Assembly: GCA_900469615.1 (NCBI GenBank)
Contig: UBYA01000022.1
Coordinates: 65,679 to 129,678, forward strand
Length of the DNA stretch: 64,000 nucleotides
Origin: Hyphomicrobiales bacterium
GTDB taxonomy: Bacteria > Pseudomonadota > Alphaproteobacteria > Rhizobiales > Rhizobiaceae
Direction of reading: 5' to 3'
Shown here: positions 1 through 8,813 of the stretch, piece by piece
Numbering within the stretch: the stretch's first letter is position 1
Layout: the number at the start of each line of letters is the position of its first letter
Notes under the pieces: model-generated
Databases searched by the model: none
What the model was told of the DNA's origin: nothing
What the model saw: the letters and a program-made list of their open reading frames with translations, nothing else
Position numbers and translations under genes: made by a program

Positions 1-1917
1 ATCCTTGGCGCGCTCGGCGGAGGAACGGACCGTGGCGGTAATCTCGTCGACGGCAGCGGCGGTCTGCTCCAGCGAAGCGGCCTGCTGTTCGGTGCGCTTC
101 GAAAGATCCTCGGCGGAGGCCGCCATCTGCGCGCCGTTGCTCTGGATCATCTCGACATTGTTGCGAACCTGGCTCAGCGTCTGCTGCAGGCGCGACAGCG
201 AGCTGTTGAAGTCCTGGCGCAGCTGCTCCAGGCGGCCGATGAACGGTGTGTCGATCGTTGCCGAGATATCGCCCTGCGCGAGGCGTTCGAGACCGGCGGC
301 AAGCTCGCTGACGGCGTAGTCGATCTGACGGTCGAGCTCGCGCTTCTCGGCGTCGTTGCGCTGGCGTTCGTGCTCGGCGGCGGCTCGCTCCTCGTCGCTC
401 TGCTCCTCGATGCGTATCTTCGAGATGGCGTTTTCCTTGAAGATGCCGAGGGCGCGGGCCATGTCGCCGATTTCATCGCGGCGCTGCTCGCCGGAGATGG
501 AAGTTTCCAGCATGCCGTCGGCAATGCGGCGCATGGCGGCAGTGATCTGGCCGATCGGGCGTTGCAGGGTCAGGACGAGCGCGATTCCGCCGGCGACCGA
601 AAGGATGATGCCGAGGGCGGTTGCCAGGATCGATATGTAATTCGCCTGGTTGCGCTCGCTGCCGGCGCTCTGCTTCTGGGTTTCGGCAAAGGCGGTGAGC
701 TGGCCCCAGACCTGATCGAGTTGCTGGCGGGCGCTCGCATATTCGCCGATCCGCTGCGTGATGGTGTCGACCAGCTTGCCGCCGGCATCGTCCATGGACT
801 TGATGGCCGGGCGAATGGCCGCATCGATGTCGCCGGCGAAATCCATGCTCTTGGCGCTCTGGTTCAGCGTGTCGATATCGCCGGCGAGCTTGGAGATTTC
901 CTGACGCAGGCGAACGAGATTGTCCTTGTTGGTATTGGCGTTGAACTCCGCGAGGACGAGTTGCAGCGAATAGACGGAGTCTTCGAGGCGGCGCGTATCC
1001 TGCAGGACGGAGTTGGTCTGCGCGACGCGGGCATCAAGGGAAACGAACGTCGTGGTCGCCTGACGCATCATCTGCGTCGCCGTCAGCTGCGTATAGGTCG
1101 AAGTCTGGCGGAAGCGCGAGAGCAGCCGGCCGATATTGGCGATGGTGTCGTCTGTCGGAACGTCGGTGCTTTCGGTGAAGGCGGTAAGATCCTTGATCGT
1201 GCCCACCAGAGACTGAACGACGCTCTTCTGGTTCTGCGGCAAGGCGAGATCGATGGAGCGCTGAGCCCTGGTCAGATCCTGCAGCCGGTCCTTCAGAAGC
1301 TTGACCTTGTCGGCCGGGGTTGCCGCCTTGTTGAAATCCTCCGCCACGGAGACCAGCAGGTCGCCGCCCTTCAGCAGGCGGTCGGCCGAGCGCAGCGTCG
1401 AGGTCGCGTCGGCCTGATCCTGCCGCATCTGGTCTTCCAGCTGCTGGCTGTTGAAGTTGACATTGAAACGGGCGCTGATCAGAGCGCGCTGCGCGTCGTC
1501 GATCGTCTTGCGCAGCGAGAGCTCCTGCTCGTGCAGCGACCACAACCTGCCGACCAGGTTGGACATGTCGGCCGTCTTGGCGGTCGCCTCGGTCAGATTG
1601 TCGCGGCCTTCCGCATCCTGCCCCAGCTGGCCGAGCGTCGTATCAAGGACGCTCTGCTGAGATTTGATGTCGTCATAGAGCTTGTCGCGCTGCTGCTCGT
1701 TGGTGATGCGCAGAAAGTCGTCCATCGAACCATAGAGGTTCTTGAAGCCGGTCAGCGACTGCAGGACGCTGTTGGAAATCTCCATGCGCCCCTGCAGCAG
1801 GCCCGACGCATAAAGCCCGGTGAGGCCCACGGCGGAAATGCTGATGACGAACGGCAGGACGAATATCAGAACCTTCGTCTTGATCTTGAAACGCGATAAT
1901 ATCTTGTCAATGAACAT
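1..1917 (-). CDS. Methyl-accepting chemotaxis protein, C-terminus cut off by the window edge
   Basis: Inner-membrane chemoreceptor; the 639 residues visible cover the sensor, HAMP region and the start of the signalling domain. A first membrane helix lies at about residues 16-38, a long helical periplasmic part runs to about 424, and a second membrane helix lies at about 425-447. A HAMP segment follows (IGQITAAMRRIADG), then a second HAMP-like stretch (LERLAQGDISATIDTPF) and methylation-helix sequence (DLSKRTEQQAASLEQTA), which is characteristic of the MCP family. The start ATG at 1917-1915 begins MFIDKILSRFKIKTK. The highly conserved hairpin tip would lie left of the window. It is separate from the flagellar cluster; the ligand cannot be inferred. 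Confidence 0.93.
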   Translation of the reverse strand, partial: MFIDKILSRFKIKTKVLIFVLPFVISISAVGLTGLYASGLLQGRMEISNSVLQSLTGFKNLYGSMDDFLRITNEQQRDKLYDDIKSQQSVLDTTLGQLGQDAEGRDNLTEATAKTADMSNLVGRLWSLHEQELSLRKTIDDAQRALISARFNVNFNSQQLEDQMRQDQADATSTLRSADRLLKGGDLLVSVAEDFNKAATPADKVKLLKDRLQDLTRAQRSIDLALPQNQKSVVQSLVGTIKDLTAFTESTDVPTDDTIANIGRLLSRFRQTSTYTQLTATQMMRQATTTFVSLDARVAQTNSVLQDTRRLEDSVYSLQLVLAEFNANTNKDNLVRLRQEISKLAGDIDTLNQSAKSMDFAGDIDAAIRPAIKSMDDAGGKLVDTITQRIGEYASARQQLDQVWGQLTAFAETQKQSAGSERNQANYISILATALGIILSVAGGIALVLTLQRPIGQITAAMRRIADGMLETSISGEQRRDEIGDMARALGIFKENAISKIRIEEQSDEERAAAEHERQRNDAEKRELDRQIDYAVSELAAGLERLAQGDISATIDTPFIGRLEQLRQDFNSSLSRLQQTLSQVRNNVEMIQSNGAQMAASAEDLSKRTEQQAASLEQTAAAVDEITATVRSSAERAKD

Positions 1918-2241
1918 AGTGGCTCAGACCTCTCAACACCGCTCCCCCGTCGACGCCCCCTCGGCGCTGACCGGATGTATAACCATCGTTCTTGAAATAT
2001 CCGCAGGCGGGGGTCCCGAGTCGTGTCAGGAAGCAATCATTGCTCCGGCTCTATCTTGCAGTAGAGCGCCCCAAGAAATCGCCAGGGATTGTGGGTGCGA
2101 TTAATTAATTTTCAGATAAGGGGTCCGCAGCCGCCATTGCCGGCTCGAACAAGCACCGCCGGACAGGCTGGCGCGGCATGAATTTCACGCGGAAGAAGCC
2201 GTCGTCGAGCGGCGGCCGCAAGATGGCGGAAGCGGCTGAAA
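1918..2241. other. Intergenic region upstream of the chemoreceptor
   Basis: About 324 bases without a convincing gene. The part next to the receptor start should carry its promoter, but I could not pick a clear -35/-10 pair. An AT-rich patch (ttaattaattttcag, from about 2101) is the only compositional feature noticed. Confidence 0.4.
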
Positions 2242-2385
2242 TCAGTAGCCGCGCACCGCCAGCAATGCGATGCAAGCGGCGGTAACGCCTGTCGCGAGCA
2301 TCAAAAACTTCACGGCCAAAAGCCTGGCGTTATCGCGGGTCTGAGCGATTGCGATGGCGCGAGCACGACGCTTTGTTCTGTTCAT
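2242..2385 (-). CDS. Small putative membrane protein, 47 aa
   Basis: A short frame starting MNRTKRRARAIAIAQ, with a strongly basic N-terminus followed by one hydrophobic segment (about residues 25-43, VKFLMLATGVTAACIALLA). This suggests a single-pass inner-membrane peptide with its N-terminus inside. The ATG at 2385 is preferred over the frame's upstream starts because GGGA lies about eight bases before it; an ATG at 2391 would give 49 aa. I recognise no family. It stands alone between the receptor and the ankyrin gene. Codon use looks like the host, but at this size chance cannot be excluded. Confidence 0.45.
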   Translation of the reverse strand: MNRTKRRARAIAIAQTRDNARLLAVKFLMLATGVTAACIALLAVRGY

Positions 2386-2544
2386 GAGCATATTCCCATT
2401 TTCGCACTGACACGATAACCGGCAAACGGTGCTTTCGGCAACTGCCAATCTATTCACGAAAGATGTAGGAAATGAAAACACGAAAACCAGAGGTTGGCCG
2501 CAAGTGTCGCACCCACCGGTCAGGGAGCGCGCGACAGGAGCGCG

Positions 2545-3057
2545 TTACTTCAGCAATGCCGAAATGGCGGGATTGGTCGCCATTTCGGCGGCGGTCTTGC
2601 CAGAAGTGGACCTGATGGACTTGTCGGCGCCATTCTTCAGCAATGCCTTGACGATAGCCGGATCTCGCTGCTGGGTCGCCATATGCAGCGGCGTCCAGCC
2701 ATCGAAATCGCCGCGCGCGTTGACGTCGGCACCCCTGGAAGCCAGAAGATCGATCATGCTCGCGGGTCCGTAATAGGCGGCGGTATGCAACGGAGCCCAG
2801 CCCTCCGTCGTCTTCAGGTTCACCTCGGCGCCGCAGGCCAGCATCTTCTTGACGACATCGCTTTTCCTGTCGCGGATCGCAATGGCGAAATTCGTATCGC
2901 CGCCCCTATCCCGGCCGTTCGGATCCAGCTTGTTGCATTGCGCGGAAGCGGCGCTGGCACCCGATGCCGTCATGGCAAGCATGCCGAGCGACATCGCCAT
3001 GGCCGCAGCGATGCCTGAAAGAACCGCCTGGCGGGATATCCGGACATTAAACGTCAT
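2545..3057 (-). CDS. Exported ankyrin-repeat protein
   Basis: A 170-residue protein with an N-terminal signal peptide (hydrophobic stretch at about 12-38, ending ASGASAASA) and about three ankyrin repeats at about 54-83, 84-117 and 119-150, marked by APLH (88-91) and TPLH (122-125). Ankyrin repeats bind other proteins, so a periplasmic binding or inhibitor role is likely, partner unknown. The start at 3057 is chosen because GGAAG lies five bases upstream; an in-frame ATG at 3069 and a longer frame to 3210 exist, but the latter would run toward the divergently placed neighbour without a ribosome site. Single-copy cysteines at 41 and 75 could form a disulfide. Confidence 0.82.
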   Translation of the reverse strand: MTFNVRISRQAVLSGIAAAMAMSLGMLAMTASGASAASAQCNKLDPNGRDRGGDTNFAIAIRDRKSDVVKKMLACGAEVNLKTTEGWAPLHTAAYYGPASMIDLLASRGADVNARGDFDGWTPLHMATQQRDPAIVKALLKNGADKSIRSTSGKTAAEMATNPAISALLK

Positions 3058-3127
3058 AATTGCTTCCATCTTGCATGTTCGCGTCAAAGGGGTCTTCTCC
3101 GATTTGCCGCCGCTTGGCAAGATCAAT

Positions 3128-4309
3128 TCAGGCCGCCTCGCCGGCGACATGGCCGGAGGCCCAGGCCCATTGGAAATTATAGCCGCCGAGCCACCCCGTG
3201 ACGTCGACACATTCGCCGATGAAGAAGAGGCCCGGCGCAGTTTTCACCTGCATCGTCCTCGAATCGAGGCAAGCTGTGTCGATGCCGCCAAGCGTCACTT
3301 CCGCCGTCCGATAGCCCTCCGAGCCGGATGGCCTGATCGGCCCGGACTGGATGGCGGCCGCGAGCTGTTGCAGCCGCTTGTCGGACTGATCCGCCATGTT
3401 GCCCGACAGGCCCTCGCTTTCGACGAAATGCTGCGCCAGCCGCTTCGGCAGGATCTCCGCCAAGGCCGTCTGCGCCGACTGCCGGCCATTGGCCTGCTTC
3501 GCCTTCTTGAGCAGCGCGAACATGTCGATGTCGGGTTCGATGACCACGGTGATGTCCTCGCCTTCGCGCCAATAGGAGGAAATCTGCAATATGGCGGGGC
3601 CGCTGAGGCCGCGATGGGTAAAGAGCAAGGCCTCGCGGAATGCCGTCCTGCCGTGGCGGATCTCGGCGGGTGCGGCAATGCCCGACAGCGGCGCGAGGCG
3701 CTGAAGCAATTGCGGATCGAGGGTGAGCGGCACAAGGCCCGGCCGCGTTTCGACGAGGGGTAATCCGAACTGCTCGGCGATGCGATAGGCAAGGCCGGTG
3801 GCGCCCATCTTGGGGATCGACTTGCCGCCGGTGGCGACAACAAGCGAAGACGCCTGGAAAATGCCCTCGGACGTGGCAATGCGATAGCCGTCGGAGGTCT
3901 GCTCGATGTCGCCGATCTCGGTTCGCAATCGCAGCTGTGCTCCGGCCGCGCGCATCTCGTCGGTCAGCATGCGGATGATGTCCTTGGCGCTGTCGTCACA
4001 GAAAAGCTGGCCGAGCGTCTTTTCATGCCAGGCGATGCCATGGCGCTCGACCATGGCCAGGAAATCCCTCGGCGTGAAGCGCGCCAGCGCCGATTTGGCG
4101 AAATGCGGATTGGCGGAGAGGAAGTTCCTCGGCGCAGTATTGATATTGGTGAAGTTGCAGCGGCCGCCGCCCGAAATGCGGATCTTTTCGCCGGGTGCGC
4201 CAGCATGGTCGAGCACGATGACGGAGCGTCCGCGACGGCCGGCGCCGATGGCGCACATCATGCCTGCGGCGCCGGCACCGAGGACGATCACATCATATCT
4301 GCCAGTCAC
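3128..4309 (-). CDS. HI0933/YhiN-family FAD-dependent oxidoreductase
   Basis: A 393-aa flavoprotein. The dinucleotide-binding motif GAGAAG is at residues 11-16, the family signature GGGRCNFTN at 47-55, and the C-terminal FAD-contact segment GECVDVTGWLGGYNFQWA at about 365-382. These define the HI0933-like family (annotated as aminoacetone oxidase family or NAD(P)/FAD-dependent oxidoreductase); substrate is not established for most members. Length matches the family. It is monocistronic, divergent from the glutamine synthetase-like gene at 4446 with about 136 bases between them. Confidence 0.9.
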   Translation of the reverse strand: MTGRYDVIVLGAGAAGMMCAIGAGRRGRSVIVLDHAGAPGEKIRISGGGRCNFTNINTAPRNFLSANPHFAKSALARFTPRDFLAMVERHGIAWHEKTLGQLFCDDSAKDIIRMLTDEMRAAGAQLRLRTEIGDIEQTSDGYRIATSEGIFQASSLVVATGGKSIPKMGATGLAYRIAEQFGLPLVETRPGLVPLTLDPQLLQRLAPLSGIAAPAEIRHGRTAFREALLFTHRGLSGPAILQISSYWREGEDITVVIEPDIDMFALLKKAKQANGRQSAQTALAEILPKRLAQHFVESEGLSGNMADQSDKRLQQLAAAIQSGPIRPSGSEGYRTAEVTLGGIDTACLDSRTMQVKTAPGLFFIGECVDVTGWLGGYNFQWAWASGHVAGEAA

Positions 4310-4445
4310 GCCTCAACCTCTTACTCTTCGCCACGCGCTCGTCATTTTTTCCATCATATGGCGAAAGTCCGAGCGGTTTTCCCCCTCGCCAATTGGCAAA
4401 CTGCGGCTATGATGCAATCACCGATCAACCCAAATACGGTGTTTT

Positions 4446-5882
4446 ATGCCCGCGAGAAAGACCCCGCTGAAAGCTTCCGTGCCTGTCTCCAAAGTCCCTA
4501 CTGTTCCTCCCAGTCTGAGATCGGCACGCGGCGTGGCAAACTGGAAGGAAGCGGCCCAATGGCTGCGGGCGCGCGGGATCGAAGACATAGAATGCATCAC
4601 CCCCGACCTGGCCGGCGTGCCGCGCGGCAAGATGATGCCGACCTCGAAATTCACCTCCAACACATCGCTGGCGCTGCCTTCCGCGATCTATCGTCACACG
4701 ATCTCGGGCGAATATCCGGAAGAGACCGAGAGCTTCCGCTATGAGCCGCGCGACAACGACCTGAAGTTGGTCCCCGACCTGTCGACGCTGTCCGTCGTGC
4801 CATGGGAGACCGATCCGACAGCGCAGGTGATCTGCGATATCGTCGATTCCGAAGGCCAGGAAGTCTCCTATACGCCGCGCAACGTCTTGAAGCGCATCAT
4901 GGGGCTTTATCGCGAGCGGGGCTGGAAGCCCGTGGTGGCGCCGGAAATCGAATTCTACCTCGTCGCCAAGAACGACGACCCCGACTATCCGCTGCATCCG
5001 CCTAAGGGCCGCTCCGGCCGCTCCATCCTCGGCGGACAGGGCTATTCCATCGCCGGCATCAACGAGTTCGACGAGCTGATCGACGACATCTATCACTTCT
5101 CCGAAAAGCAGGGCCTGGAGATCGACACGCTGATCCATGAGGAAGGGCCGGCCCAGCTCGAAATCAACCTGCGCCACGGCGATCCGATCGAGCTGGCCGA
5201 CCAGGTGTTCATGTTCAAGCGCACGATCCGCGAGGCGGCGCTGAAGCACGGCATCTACGCGACCTTCATGGCCAAGCCCATGCAGAGCCAGCCGGGGTCG
5301 GCGATGCACATCCACCAGTCGGTCGTCAACATCGAAACCGGCAAGAACGTCTTCACCAACCCCGACGGAAGCCCCTCATCCGAATTCTTCCACTTCATCG
5401 GCGGCATGCAGCGCTTCGTGCCGAACGCGCTTGCGATGCTGGCGCCCTATGTGAACTCCTACCGGCGGCTGGCGCCGAACATGTCCTGCCCGGTCAACAA
5501 TGCCTGGGGCTACGACAACCGCACCACGGCTTTCCGCGTACCGGTTTCCGATCCGCAGGCACGGCGTGTCGAAAACCGGCTGCCGAGCTCGGATGCCAAT
5601 CCGTACCTCGCGCTTGCCGCCTCGCTCGGCTCCGGCCTGCTCGGCATCATGAAACAGGTCGAGCCGACGGCGCCGACCGAGGACTCGGCCAATGAAGGCT
5701 CCATCGATCTGCCGCGTGGCCTCCTCGAAGCCATCGCGCTCATGGAGGACGAACCCGCTTTCGAAGAGGTCTTCGGCGAGGATTTCATCGGCATCTATGC
5801 CGGCGTCAAGCGCGGCGAATTCGAAACCTTCATGCAGGTGATCAGCCCGTGGGAGCGGGAATTCCTTCTGCTCAACGTGTGA
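4446..5882 (+). CDS. puuA: Glutamine synthetase family protein, probable gamma-glutamylpolyamine synthetase
   Basis: A 478-aa member of the glutamine synthetase fold, which joins glutamate to ammonia or an amine using ATP. Fold landmarks are the N-terminal beta-grasp part (about 30-130), the metal/glutamate segment around QLEINLRHGDP, the ATP-site histidines in SAMHIHQS (about 284-291) and the C-terminal NPYLALAASLGSGL (about 385-398). The next gene, 11 bases downstream, encodes a PuuB-like FAD oxidase. That pairing is typical of putrescine or other amine use through gamma-glutamylation rather than nitrogen assimilation. The exact amine is inference. The start ATG at 4446 gives MPARKTPLKAS. 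Confidence 0.85.
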   Translation: MPARKTPLKASVPVSKVPTVPPSLRSARGVANWKEAAQWLRARGIEDIECITPDLAGVPRGKMMPTSKFTSNTSLALPSAIYRHTISGEYPEETESFRYEPRDNDLKLVPDLSTLSVVPWETDPTAQVICDIVDSEGQEVSYTPRNVLKRIMGLYRERGWKPVVAPEIEFYLVAKNDDPDYPLHPPKGRSGRSILGGQGYSIAGINEFDELIDDIYHFSEKQGLEIDTLIHEEGPAQLEINLRHGDPIELADQVFMFKRTIREAALKHGIYATFMAKPMQSQPGSAMHIHQSVVNIETGKNVFTNPDGSPSSEFFHFIGGMQRFVPNALAMLAPYVNSYRRLAPNMSCPVNNAWGYDNRTTAFRVPVSDPQARRVENRLPSSDANPYLALAASLGSGLLGIMKQVEPTAPTEDSANEGSIDLPRGLLEAIALMEDEPAFEEVFGEDFIGIYAGVKRGEFETFMQVISPWEREFLLLNV

Positions 5883-5893
5883 AGGGAGCCCCC

Positions 5894-7192
5894 ATGACGC
5901 TGCAGGAAACATGGCAGAGCCCCATCGCGCCGGGCCTTTCCTTCTATCAGGCGACCGTCGGGCCGCGTGCGAGCTATCCGAAGCTCGACGGGTCGCGCCG
6001 GGCCGACGTCGCGATTATCGGCGGCGGCTATACCGGCCTCCAGGCGGCCTATAATCTCGCCAAGGGCGGTGCCGGCGTCGTCCTGATCGACGCCAGCCGC
6101 TTCGGCGACGGCGCCTCCGGCCGCAATGGCGGCCAGCTCGGCACCGGCCAGCGCTGGTGGCCCGAGGAGATGGAAGAGAAGATCGGCTACGAACGCTCGA
6201 AGGCCCTCTTCGATCTTGCCGAGGACGCCAAGCATCATCTGCTCGATTTCGCGTCCGCACACGGCATCGACATCGACTACCTGCCCGGCCAGATGAACGT
6301 CACGCACAAGCGCAGCTACAAGCGTGACTACATCGACAATGCCGAGATCGCGGCGGCCCGCTACAACTATCCCCACATGCATTTCATGGATCAGGCCGAA
6401 ACCCGGGAACGGCTGGGTTCGCAATTCTATCTCTATGGCGTCCGGGATACGGGCACGGGCCATATCCATCCGCTGAAGCTGCTTGTCGGCCTCGCCCGGG
6501 TGGCGGCCGAGGCCGGCGCCTCGCTCTTTGAAATGACCAGGGCGAAGGCCCTGCGGCAGGCAGACGGCAAGACGATCATCGAAACGGATGGCGGAAACAT
6601 CACCGCCGACCGGGTGCTGATCGCCTGCAACGGCTACATCGGCAACCTCGAGCCGGTGACATCGAGCCATGTCATGCCGATCCGCTCCTTCATCGGCGCC
6701 ACCGAGCCGCTCGACCGCTTCCCGGAGGTGCTTCCCGGCAACGAGGCGGTGGCCGATTCGCGGTTCGTGGTGCGCTATTTCCGCAAATCGAAGGACGGGC
6801 GGCTGCTGTTCGGCGGTCGCGAAGCCTATACGGCCGACAATCCGCGCGACATAACGCAGCACATCCGGCGGCAGATCGCGGAGATCTATCCCGCCTTGGG
6901 CGATATCAACATCGACTATGCCTGGGGCGGCTCGGTCGGCATCACCATGCCGCGGCAGCCCTTCGTGCGCGAAGTCATGCCGGGCGTCACCTCCATCGGA
7001 GGCTATTCCGGGCATGGGGTGATGCTGTCAAACTATTGCGGTAAACTCTATGCGAAAACGGTTCTCGGGAATGTGGACGAGCTTCATCTCTTCAAGGAGC
7101 TGAACATCCCGCCCTTCCCCGGCGGTGCGCGCATGCGGGCGCCCCTGCTGTTCCTGGCGCTCTCGTGGTTTGCGCTGCGCGACAGGTTCTAA
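5894..7192 (+). CDS. puuB: FAD-dependent amine oxidoreductase, gamma-glutamylputrescine oxidase type
   Basis: A 432-aa DAO-family flavoenzyme. The Rossmann motif AIIGGGYTGLQAAYNLA is at about 39-55 and the C-terminal FAD-binding YSGHGVMLSNYCGK at about 371-384. In the PuuAB route this enzyme oxidises the gamma-glutamylated amine to the aldehyde plus ammonia and peroxide. The ATG at 5894 follows AGGGAG-like sequence and sits 11 bases after the stop of the glutamine synthetase-like gene, so the two are almost certainly one operon. An upstream in-frame start at 5849 would overlap the previous gene and is less likely. The gene ends 130 bases before zwf. Confidence 0.86.
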   Translation: MTLQETWQSPIAPGLSFYQATVGPRASYPKLDGSRRADVAIIGGGYTGLQAAYNLAKGGAGVVLIDASRFGDGASGRNGGQLGTGQRWWPEEMEEKIGYERSKALFDLAEDAKHHLLDFASAHGIDIDYLPGQMNVTHKRSYKRDYIDNAEIAAARYNYPHMHFMDQAETRERLGSQFYLYGVRDTGTGHIHPLKLLVGLARVAAEAGASLFEMTRAKALRQADGKTIIETDGGNITADRVLIACNGYIGNLEPVTSSHVMPIRSFIGATEPLDRFPEVLPGNEAVADSRFVVRYFRKSKDGRLLFGGREAYTADNPRDITQHIRRQIAEIYPALGDINIDYAWGGSVGITMPRQPFVREVMPGVTSIGGYSGHGVMLSNYCGKLYAKTVLGNVDELHLFKELNIPPFPGGARMRAPLLFLALSWFALRDRF

Positions 7193-7228
7193 ACCGGAAG
7201 ATGATTTCTTCCGCCGGCAGTCCGCTCT

Positions 7229-7270
7229 AAAAGGCCGAGTCTGAATTTTGCGATGCACACTGGCCTTTTT
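7229..7270 (+). terminator. Possible terminator after puuB
   Basis: An 8-bp stem AAAAGGCC (7229-7236) / GGCCTTTT (7262-7269) with a 25-base loop, ending in a T run. The loop is long for an intrinsic terminator, so this is tentative. Confidence 0.35.
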
Positions 7271-7288
7271 AAATCGATTAGATTAAAA
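7267..7288. promoter_or_regulatory. Inverted repeat upstream of zwf, candidate operator
   Basis: The AT-rich arms TTTTAAATC and GATTAAAA flank GATTA, forming an imperfect palindrome about 34 bases before the zwf start. Position and symmetry fit a repressor site for the Entner-Doudoroff operon. The cognate regulator is not in the window and the match to any known site is untested. Confidence 0.35.
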
Positions 7289-7322
7289 GGGGCCTCAACC
7301 AAGACCGATTGAGAGATAGCTC

Positions 7323-8798
7323 ATGAGTAGCCAAATCATTCCCGTTGAACCATTCGACTATGTCGTTTTCGGCGGCAGCGGCGACCTTGCCGAGCGCAAG
7401 CTTCTGCCCGCCCTTTATCATCGCCAGGTCGAAGGCCAGTTTTCCGAGCCGACTCGCATTATCGGCGCTTCGCGCAGCGCGCTTTCCAACGAGGAATATC
7501 GCAAGTTTGCCGACGCCGCCCTCAAGGAACACCTGAAAAAGGGCGAATATGACGAGGCCGAAGTCAAGAAGTTCCTGGCCCGCCTGTTCTACGTGCCGGT
7601 CGACGCCCGCAGCGACGCCGGCTGGGATCAGCTCAAGAAGCTTCTGGACGAGGGCAAGGAGCGCGTGCGCGCCTTCTATCTCGCCGTTGCTCCGGGCATC
7701 TTCGGCGACATCTCGCAGAAGATCCACGATCACAAGCTCATCACCAAGCAAACCCGCATCGTCGTCGAAAAGCCGATCGGCCGCGACCTCGCCTCCGCGC
7801 TGCAGCTGAACGACACGATCGGCAAGGTCTTCAAGGAAGAGCAGATCTTCCGCATCGACCACTATCTCGGCAAGGAAACCGTGCAGAACCTGATGGCGCT
7901 GCGCTTTGCCAACGCCCTTTACGAGCCGCTGTGGAACGCCAATCACATCGACCATGTGCAGATCACGGTTGCCGAATCGGTCGGTCTGGAAGGCCGCGCC
8001 GGCTACTATGACACCGCCGGCGCCCTGCGCGACATGGTGCAGAACCACATCCTGCAGCTGCTTTGCCTGACCGCGATGGAAATTCCCTCCTCCATGGATT
8101 CGGAAGCCGTGCGCGACGAGAAGCTGAAGGTCCTGCGCGCGCTGAAGCCGATCGACGCCTCCAATGTCGAGCAGGCGACCGTTCGCGGCCAGTACCGCGC
8201 CGGCGCCTCGGCAGGCGGCCCGGTCAAGGGCTATCTCGACGAGCTGGAAGGCGGCGTTTCCAACACCGAGACCTTCGTCGCCATCAAGGCCGAGATCGGC
8301 AACTGGCGCTGGGCCGGCGTTCCCTTCTACATCCGCACCGGCAAGCGCCTTGCCGGCCGTGTGTCGGAGATCGTCATCACCTTCAAGCATATCCCGCACA
8401 CCATCTTCGATCAGGCCGCCGGCCGCATCGTCGCCAACCAGCTCATCATCCGCCTGCAGCCGGACGAAGGCGTCAAGCAGTCGCTGATGATCAAGGACCC
8501 GGGTCCGGGCGGCATGCGCCTGCGCAACGTCTCGCTCGACATGAGCTTCGCCTCGGCCTTCAACGTCCGCAATCCGGACGCCTACGAACGGCTGCTGATG
8601 GACGTCATCCGCTCGAACCAGACGCTGTTCATGCGCCGCGACGAGGTGGAAGCGGCGTGGGAATGGGTCGATCCGATCCTCAAGGGCTGGGAAGAAGCCG
8701 GCCAGCAGGTGCAGGGCTATACCGCCGGCACATGGGGTCCGAGCCAGGCTATCGCGCTCATCGAGCGTGACGGCCGCACCTGGCACGACGATATCTAA
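7323..8798 (+). CDS. zwf: Glucose-6-phosphate 1-dehydrogenase
   Basis: Oxidises glucose-6-phosphate to 6-phosphogluconolactone with NAD(P), the first step of the Entner-Doudoroff and oxidative pentose phosphate routes. The 491 residues match the family length. FGGSGDLAERK (16-26) is the nucleotide-binding loop and RIDHYLGKE from residue 177 is the active-site signature, containing the catalytic-region Asp-His. It is first in a zwf-pgl-edd operon, the common rhizobial order; 15 bases separate it from pgl. The inverted repeat at 7267-7288 may control it. Confidence 0.98.
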   Translation: MSSQIIPVEPFDYVVFGGSGDLAERKLLPALYHRQVEGQFSEPTRIIGASRSALSNEEYRKFADAALKEHLKKGEYDEAEVKKFLARLFYVPVDARSDAGWDQLKKLLDEGKERVRAFYLAVAPGIFGDISQKIHDHKLITKQTRIVVEKPIGRDLASALQLNDTIGKVFKEEQIFRIDHYLGKETVQNLMALRFANALYEPLWNANHIDHVQITVAESVGLEGRAGYYDTAGALRDMVQNHILQLLCLTAMEIPSSMDSEAVRDEKLKVLRALKPIDASNVEQATVRGQYRAGASAGGPVKGYLDELEGGVSNTETFVAIKAEIGNWRWAGVPFYIRTGKRLAGRVSEIVITFKHIPHTIFDQAAGRIVANQLIIRLQPDEGVKQSLMIKDPGPGGMRLRNVSLDMSFASAFNVRNPDAYERLLMDVIRSNQTLFMRRDEVEAAWEWVDPILKGWEEAGQQVQGYTAGTWGPSQAIALIERDGRTWHDDI

Positions 8799-8813
8799 TC
8801 CGGGACGACGACG

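Noticed and set aside
370..1899. Long plus-strand open frame opposite the chemoreceptor gene
   Set aside because: It mirrors the codon structure of a well-supported receptor on the other strand. High GC genomes give such long antisense frames; the translation shows no domain.
7195..7213. Hairpin CGGAAGA/TCTTCCG just after puuB as a terminator
   Set aside because: A seven-bp stem with no following T run; the structure at 7229-7270 is the better, though still weak, candidate.
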